From the NCBI GenBank assembly GCA_963525745.1, contig CAURMH010000053.1, positions 1 to 8,948 on the forward strand: DNA of 8,948 nucleotides, written 5' to 3'. Origin of the DNA: CAURMH01 sp963525745. Lineage in GTDB: Bacteria; Pseudomonadota; Gammaproteobacteria; Enterobacterales; Pasteurellaceae. Position 1 is the stretch's first letter. Every line of letters begins with the position of its first letter. Shown here piece after piece: positions 6,564-8,948 of the stretch. Under the pieces are notes generated by a model. It searched no databases, was not told where the DNA came from, and worked only from the letters and a program-made list of their open reading frames with translations. Both the position numbers and the translations under genes were made by a program.

Positions 6564-7282
6564 ATATTATCAGATTTAAGCCTTTTTTCAACTGCACTTA
6601 ACATCCCTTGCAGAATGTTTAATTCCTGTTTCTCTAATTTTACACGATTATAAAATCGTCTTAATTTTTGCATTACACCTTGGTTTTGAATAAATCCCAA
6701 TGTCTGATAAAGCTGCTCCGTATGTGTCAGAAAATAGTCCATTTCTTGAGCTGTGGGATAGGTCGGCTCATTTTTTTGCGGTACTTTTGTTTCGCGATAA
6801 CCCGTATCTAATATGGCTATTCGGAGTTCATACGTTACAATTTGTACCGCCATGGCTAAATTTAATGATGAATATTCGTCATTTGCCGGGATGTTCAAGT
6901 GAAAATGACATTTCAATAGTTCTTCATTGGTTAATCCGATGCGTTCCCGCCCAAATACGATTGCCACATTTCCTTGTTTGTACCGAGCAATTTTTTTTCC
7001 ACATTCTCTTGGCGAAATTAGCGTACTCTGAAGCTGTCTCAATCTCGCACTCGTGCCGATTATAAGGGTGCAATCGGCAATTGCTTCTTCCAGCGAACTA
7101 AAAATTTGCGCTTGTCGAACGACATCTTCCGCACCGGCGGCTAATGCAATTGATTGTTCGTCTATGGATTTCGGTGCAACCAGACGCAATTGCGTTAACC
7201 CCATTGTTTTCATCGCACGAGCGGCTGAGCCAATATTCCCGCCATGCGATGTTTCCACTAAAATAATATAAGTATTGTACAA
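6560..7282 (-). CDS. trmJ: TrmJ, tRNA (Cm32/Um32) 2'-O-methyltransferase, TTG start
   Basis: A 240-residue SPOUT methyltransferase, slightly shorter than E. coli TrmJ (246). It has the three trefoil-knot motifs: NIGSAARAMKTMG (16-28), VFGRERIGLTNEE (109-121) and EYSSLNLAMAVQ (136-147), which bind S-adenosylmethionine in the knotted dimer; a helical C-terminal extension follows. It methylates the ribose of nucleotide 32 in several tRNAs. The start is probably TTG at 7282, since an in-frame TAA lies two codons upstream and the next methionine (M24) is inside motif 1. No strong ribosome site precedes it. It sits directly upstream of iscR, as in E. coli, with the stop codon inside the IscR operator. 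Confidence 0.93.
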   Translation of the reverse strand: MYNTYIILVETSHGGNIGSAARAMKTMGLTQLRLVAPKSIDEQSIALAAGAEDVVRQAQIFSSLEEAIADCTLIIGTSARLRQLQSTLISPRECGKKIARYKQGNVAIVFGRERIGLTNEELLKCHFHLNIPANDEYSSLNLAMAVQIVTYELRIAILDTGYRETKVPQKNEPTYPTAQEMDYFLTHTEQLYQTLGFIQNQGVMQKLRRFYNRVKLEKQELNILQGMLSAVEKRLKSDNI

Positions 7283-7317
7283 AGCTTATGCCATATGCCC
7301 GATTTATTCTTGTGGGT

Positions 7318-7326
7318 ATTTTAGCA
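7318..7326 (-). promoter_or_regulatory. Candidate extended -10 promoter of trmJ
   Basis: On the minus strand TAAAAT (7318-7323) is directly preceded by TGC, with TGTGC overall, which fits the extended -10 form (TRTGn). It would start transcription near 7311, about 29 nt before the TTG start. No convincing -35 hexamer lies at the right distance, which extended -10 promoters tolerate. Confidence 0.4.
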
Positions 7327-7436
7327 CAAATATCTGATTTGGATAGTCAGGAATGAATAATGAATTAAAATTTTACAGTGGCATTTATTGGACGGTATGG
7401 TATAGCATTTAAGCAATTAATTATTCAAATTTAAAC

Positions 7437-7466
7437 TTGTCGAAAATTGACCGTAGTTTGTATAAC
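7437..7466 (+). promoter_or_regulatory. Orphan promoter-like sequence
   Basis: TTGTCG (4 of 6 to the -35 consensus) and TATAAC (5 of 6 to -10) are separated by 18 bp. No protein gene follows before the terminator at 7689-7719, so if active it would yield a non-coding transcript of roughly 260 nt. Matches this good arise by chance in AT-rich DNA. Confidence 0.25.
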
Positions 7467-7544
7467 AAAAAGGGCTGCATAGATACAAAGTGAAAAATAA
7501 AGAGAAATAAGGAATTGAGAAAGAAAAGCGGGTAAAACAAAACT

Positions 7545-7562
7545 CCGCGATTAATTACGCGG
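7545..7562 (-). terminator. Possible weak terminator hairpin (minus strand)
   Basis: CCGCG (7545-7549) and CGCGG (7558-7562) form a 5-bp all-GC stem with an 8-nt loop. On the minus strand it is followed by AGTTTTGTTTT, a broken T-tract. It abuts the degenerate tRNA-end-like repeat at 7562-7581, which would fit a tRNA terminator. Confidence 0.35.
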
Positions 7563-7581
7563 GCTGGGCGAGAAGTGAATT
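7562..7581. repeat. Degenerate direct copy of the tRNA-3'-end-like sequence
   Basis: GGCTGGGCGAGAAGTGAATT agrees with 7768-7787 (GCCTGGGCGAGACTTGAATT) at 17 of 20 positions, in the same orientation 206 bp away. It lacks the CCA and its loop is no longer a proper T-loop. It could be an older attachment-site relic or a copy made by a past integration. Confidence 0.4.
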
Positions 7582-7688
7582 GGGTATATAAGATATTGAT
7601 TTAAAATAACTTTATTTTTGTTAAGTTGTTTTTGGTTACTAAAATTTGCGATTAAAAACGTTTGGGTGCGTTGAGATAAGGTAACAAA

Positions 7689-7719
7689 AAAGCCTGTAAA
7701 CGTTAATTTTACAGGCTTT
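7689..7719. terminator. Strong bidirectional rho-independent terminator
   Basis: Perfect 12-bp arms AAAGCCTGTAAA (7689-7700) and TTTACAGGCTTT (7708-7719) enclose a 7-nt loop. On the minus strand the stem runs straight into TTTTTTG, a classic U-tract; on the plus strand a T6 run (7726-7731) is offset by about 6 nt. The minus-strand form lies 45 bp beyond the CCA of the tRNA-end-like sequence at 7764-7785, so it may be the original terminator of that tRNA gene. Confidence 0.85.
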
Positions 7720-7763
7720 ATCTTGTTTTTTCGTTTAGTTTCGTTGAGTTAAAATAGGTCAAA

Positions 7764-7785
7764 TGGTGCCTGGGCGAGACTTGAA
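7764..7785 (-). mobile_element. tRNA 3'-end fragment, candidate attachment site (attR) of the element to the right
   Basis: The minus strand reads TTCAAGTCTCGCCCAGGC and then ACCA: a T-loop, 3' half of a T-stem, acceptor strand and CCA. The same TTCAAGTCTCGCC stretch occurs, as I recall, in E. coli tRNA-Leu(UAG). The partner T-stem half is missing upstream (ATGAA instead of a GCGAG-like arm) and nothing tRNA-like precedes it. Loop-to-CCA is one base short of the normal count, so it is not functional. A 3' end without body, followed by a terminator, with phage genes on the other side, is the expected remnant after integration into a tRNA gene. The intact tRNA should then be at the far end of the element. 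Confidence 0.5.
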
Positions 7786-7839
7786 TTCATCAATTATCAT
7801 ATTGATTTACAATGAATTTAATAAAATAACCTATAAGTA

Positions 7840-7860
7840 GTGTTACTACCGGTGTTACTA
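7840..7860 (+). repeat. Two GTGTTACTA direct repeats, 12-bp period
   Basis: GTGTTACTA occurs at 7840-7848 and again at 7852-7860 with CCG between. It differs from the GTGTTCACTA iteron by one missing C. It lies 55-75 bp inside the proposed attachment site, a place where integrase arm-type or excisionase sites are often found; that role is inference. Confidence 0.5.
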
Positions 7861-7969
7861 AAAGTTTTTACTAGGCATTTTTAGCTATTCTTTGATGTCA
7901 AAATCTGAACGGTAGATATTAAAACAAAACAATGTAAAACTTCTATAAGTGTTTAAAATTTTATAAAAG

Positions 7970-8084
7970 GTGTTCACTTGTTCACTTTTCAAAGTTTTTC
8001 TATAAAAACTCTTTATATATTATATATTTATATTAGTGAATACTTTATTTTTAGTGTTCACTAGGTATTCACTAGTATTCACTT
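7970..8084 (+). repeat. GTRTTCACTW iteron array with A/T-rich core, candidate replication origin
   Basis: Direct copies: GTGTTCACTT 7970-7979, a shorter GTTCACTT 7980-7987, GTGTTCACTA 8054-8063, GTATTCACTA 8065-8074 and GTATTCACTT 8075-8084. One inverted copy is TAGTGAATAC 8034-8043. Between the two clusters lies an almost pure A/T stretch (8001-8034), a plausible DNA-unwinding element. The reverse complement AGTGAACAC resembles the GGTGAACAG-type repeats bound by the P4 alpha protein, as I recall them. Repeats flanking an A/T core are typical of iteron origins; the alternative is a multi-site operator for a phage repressor. No initiator gene is in the window. Confidence 0.5.
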
Positions 8085-8130
8085 ATTAAAAAATAATAGA
8101 TACCGAATAAAAAATCTCCTCCTATCTTTT

Positions 8131-8153
8131 AATTGATTAATATTTAATCAGTT
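8131..8153. promoter_or_regulatory. Dyad, possible operator
   Basis: AATTGATTAA and TTAATCAGTT flank a TAT spacer; the inner 7 bp (TGATTAA / TTAATCA, 8134-8150) are perfect and only one position of the outer arms fails. A 23-bp dyad of this kind suits a dimeric regulator. It lies about 60 bp upstream of the candidate late promoter. Confidence 0.35.
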
Positions 8154-8208
8154 GAAAATCTCCCACTCAACGCAACTCAACGTATCTAAACTATTGAATT
8201 TTAGGCTA

Positions 8209-8236
8209 TTTACTCCTCTTTTTATATGCTTATAGT
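8209..8236 (+). promoter_or_regulatory. Candidate promoter for the tail-terminator/capsid operon
   Basis: TTTACT (8209-8214, 4 of 6) and TATAGT (8231-8236, 5 of 6) are separated by 16 bp. Transcription would start near 8243, just before the hairpin at 8245-8259, giving a leader of about 45 nt before the ATG at 8289. It is the best match in the stretch upstream of the gene, but AT-rich sequence gives frequent false hits. Confidence 0.35.
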
Positions 8237-8244
8237 GTTGTATT

Positions 8245-8272
8245 GGCTCATTGTGAGCCGTCTTAATTAAGA
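8245..8272 (+). promoter_or_regulatory. Hairpin plus 12-bp palindrome in the leader of the phage operon
   Basis: GGCTCA-TTG-TGAGCC (8245-8259) is a perfect 6-bp stem with a 3-nt loop, followed after one base by the perfect palindrome TCTTAATTAAGA (8261-8272). No T-run follows, so it is not a terminator. It could be an operator pair or a 5' mRNA structure next to the ribosome site. Confidence 0.4.
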
Positions 8273-8288
8273 TGAAGAGGGGGCTTAA

Positions 8289-8696
8289 ATGCTTATTCAT
8301 AATCAAGTTAGAAATGAAATTGTGGCGCTAATTAAAGCCAACGTTCCGGAAGTCAAAAACGTCTATAACGGACGGGCCTTTTTTACAAACTTAAAACAGC
8401 AATTGCCGGCTATTTCTGTGTTCATAGATAACGCGGAGAGTGATTTTAAGGTGGTAGGCGAATCTGAATGGCAAGCCGAACTGAATATTGCGATTTTCTT
8501 ACCGTTCGGGGAAGGCGAGTCGAAAATCGATGAAATCGCCGAAAAAATCAATAACCTTATCACGTTCACCGGTTATCGCCATATTGAGTTTATAAGAGGC
8601 ACTGATTATCGCTACGACTATGACGACGATAATTTAGCATGGATGAGCGGTACGCTTTCTTACTTAACAGAATATGGCAGAGCGCCAATTAAATAA
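8289..8696 (+). CDS. Phage tail-terminator protein, lambda gpU-like
   Basis: A 135-residue protein similar in length and layout to lambda gpU (131). Matching features, from memory of gpU, are the N-terminal helix with VRNEIVALIKANV, a central PAISVFI strand, WQAELNIAIFLPF (57-69 region) corresponding to WQAELHIEVFLPA, and the C-terminal YRYDYDDDNLAWMSGTLSYLTEY corresponding to the YDYRRDDD... segment. gpU forms a hexameric ring that stops tail-tube growth and joins tail to head. The start has a strong AGAGGGGG ribosome site 5 bp upstream. It is the first gene after the repeat region and ends 14 bp before the capsid gene. In siphophages this gene normally follows the head genes, so its place here is unusual. 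Confidence 0.82.
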   Translation: MLIHNQVRNEIVALIKANVPEVKNVYNGRAFFTNLKQQLPAISVFIDNAESDFKVVGESEWQAELNIAIFLPFGEGESKIDEIAEKINNLITFTGYRHIEFIRGTDYRYDYDDDNLAWMSGTLSYLTEYGRAPIK

Positions 8697-8710
8697 TTCA
8701 GGGGTTAATC

Positions 8711-8948
8711 ATGTTTAAAAAATTAATTGAACTCCGTCAACAAAAGGCGGAAAAAGTGGCGGCAATGCGCGCCATGTTAGACAAAGCAGAACAAGAAAAT
8801 CGCTCATTAAATGATGCCGAAAACGTTGACTTTGAAAAGTTAAAAGATTTGGTTAAGCAATTGAGTGACGAAATCGCCCGTTATGAATCGGTCGCCGATG
8901 AAGAACGCAGCCTTAACGCCAATGCGGTGCCGGTGGAGAATCGTAGTG
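8711..8948 (+). CDS. HK97-family major capsid protein, N-terminal part (runs off window)
   Basis: The first 79 codons are present, from ATG at 8711, with an AGGGG ribosome site 6 bp upstream. MFKKLIELRQQKAEKVAAMR is followed by a charged heptad-like helix, LDKAEQENRSLNDAENVDFEKLKDLVKQLSDEIARYE in two blocks, ending in a polar segment. This is the N-terminal coiled-coil (delta or scaffold domain) of HK97-type capsid precursors, usually removed by the prohead protease at around residue 100. The mature shell domain lies beyond the window. It is co-directional with the gpU-like gene, 14 bp apart, so one operon. A protease gene does not precede it, unlike the common portal-protease-capsid order. 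Confidence 0.85.
   Translation, partial: MFKKLIELRQQKAEKVAAMRAMLDKAEQENRSLNDAENVDFEKLKDLVKQLSDEIARYESVADEERSLNANAVPVENRS

Larger units (their letters stand above)
7283..7763. other. Host-side intergenic region without a protein gene
   Basis: About 480 bp, AT-rich, with stops in every frame; the longest reading I found worth testing is 19 codons (7353-7412, ATG too close to its possible ribosome site). It holds the trmJ promoter, a plus-strand promoter-like sequence (TTGTCG 7437-7442, 18 bp, TATAAC 7461-7466), a strikingly purine-rich stretch (about 7481-7534), a GC hairpin (7545-7562), a degenerate tRNA-end-like repeat (7562-7581) and a strong terminator (7689-7719). An unannotated small RNA is possible but unproven. 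Confidence 0.6.
7786..8288. other. Non-coding end of a putative integrated element
   Basis: About 500 bp, very AT-rich, with no supportable protein gene. It contains a pair of GTGTTACTA repeats (7840-7848, 7852-7860), the iteron array and A/T-rich core (7970-8084), a dyad (8131-8153), a pair of ACTCAACG repeats (8165-8172, 8175-8182), a promoter-like sequence, two short palindromes and the gpU ribosome site. The density of repeats suggests control and replication sites rather than decayed genes. Confidence 0.6.

Noticed and set aside
6700..7271. Plus-strand reading frames antisense to trmJ
   Set aside because: TrmJ motifs are intact on the minus strand; the antisense translations show no recognisable domain.
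7353..7412. 19-codon plus-strand peptide beginning MNNELKFYSG
   Set aside because: The possible AGGA ribosome site is only about 2 bp from the ATG, the peptide is very short and nothing supports translation.
7970..8084. CRISPR array
   Set aside because: The repeats are 8-10 bp, irregularly spaced or directly abutting, with one copy inverted and no spacer-length intervals.
8363..8569. Minus-strand reading frame inside the gpU-like gene
   Set aside because: Shadow of a recognisable plus-strand phage gene.

Overview
The window comes from a Pasteurellaceae chromosome (Haemophilus / Aggregatibacter / Pasteurella / Actinobacillus group). Three things point there: the 9-bp Hin-type DNA uptake sequence AAGTGCGGT occurs exactly twice (709-717 on +, 4353-4361 on -), the housekeeping proteins are close to their gammaproteobacterial counterparts in length and active-site residues, and the non-coding DNA is AT-rich. 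I cannot name the species.

Positions 1-7282 are host core genome and read entirely on the minus strand. In transcription order they run trmJ (tRNA Cm32/Um32 methyltransferase), then the complete isc iron-sulfur assembly operon: iscR, iscS, iscU, iscA, hscB, a DUF2625-family gene, hscA, fdx, iscX. A truncated tRNA-Lys(UUU) gene lies beyond. IscS takes sulfur from cysteine, IscU is the scaffold, IscA an A-type carrier, HscB/HscA release the cluster from IscU, Fdx supplies electrons, IscX modulates IscS, and IscR represses the operon when its own cluster is loaded. A near-perfect type 1 IscR site lies over the iscR promoter, so the feedback loop is visible in the DNA. The one non-canonical member is the DUF2625 gene, placed between the co-chaperone and its chaperone.

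Positions 7283-8288 contain no convincing protein gene. The host side holds the trmJ promoter, an orphan promoter-like sequence, a strong bidirectional terminator (7689-7719) and, at 7764-7785, what looks like the 3' end of a tRNA gene on the minus strand: T-loop, half stem and CCA, but no tRNA body. This is the expected appearance of the distal attachment site of an element integrated into a tRNA gene. A degenerate copy lies about 200 bp away at 7562-7581.

From there to the right edge the DNA looks like an integrated phage-type element on the plus strand. First comes an AT-rich block with six copies of a GTRTTCACTW repeat around a 34-bp A/T-rich stretch, resembling an iteron replication origin; the reverse complement resembles, from memory, the satellite phage P4 origin repeats. 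Several dyads and a promoter-like sequence follow, then a lambda gpU-like tail-terminator gene and the start of an HK97-type major capsid gene that runs off the window. A tail-terminator gene directly before the capsid gene, right beside an origin-like block and an attachment site, is not the usual order of a complete siphophage. My best hypothesis is a capsid-forming phage satellite (cfPICI-like) or a heavily reduced prophage; the deciding genes (integrase, primase, portal, terminase) lie outside the window.
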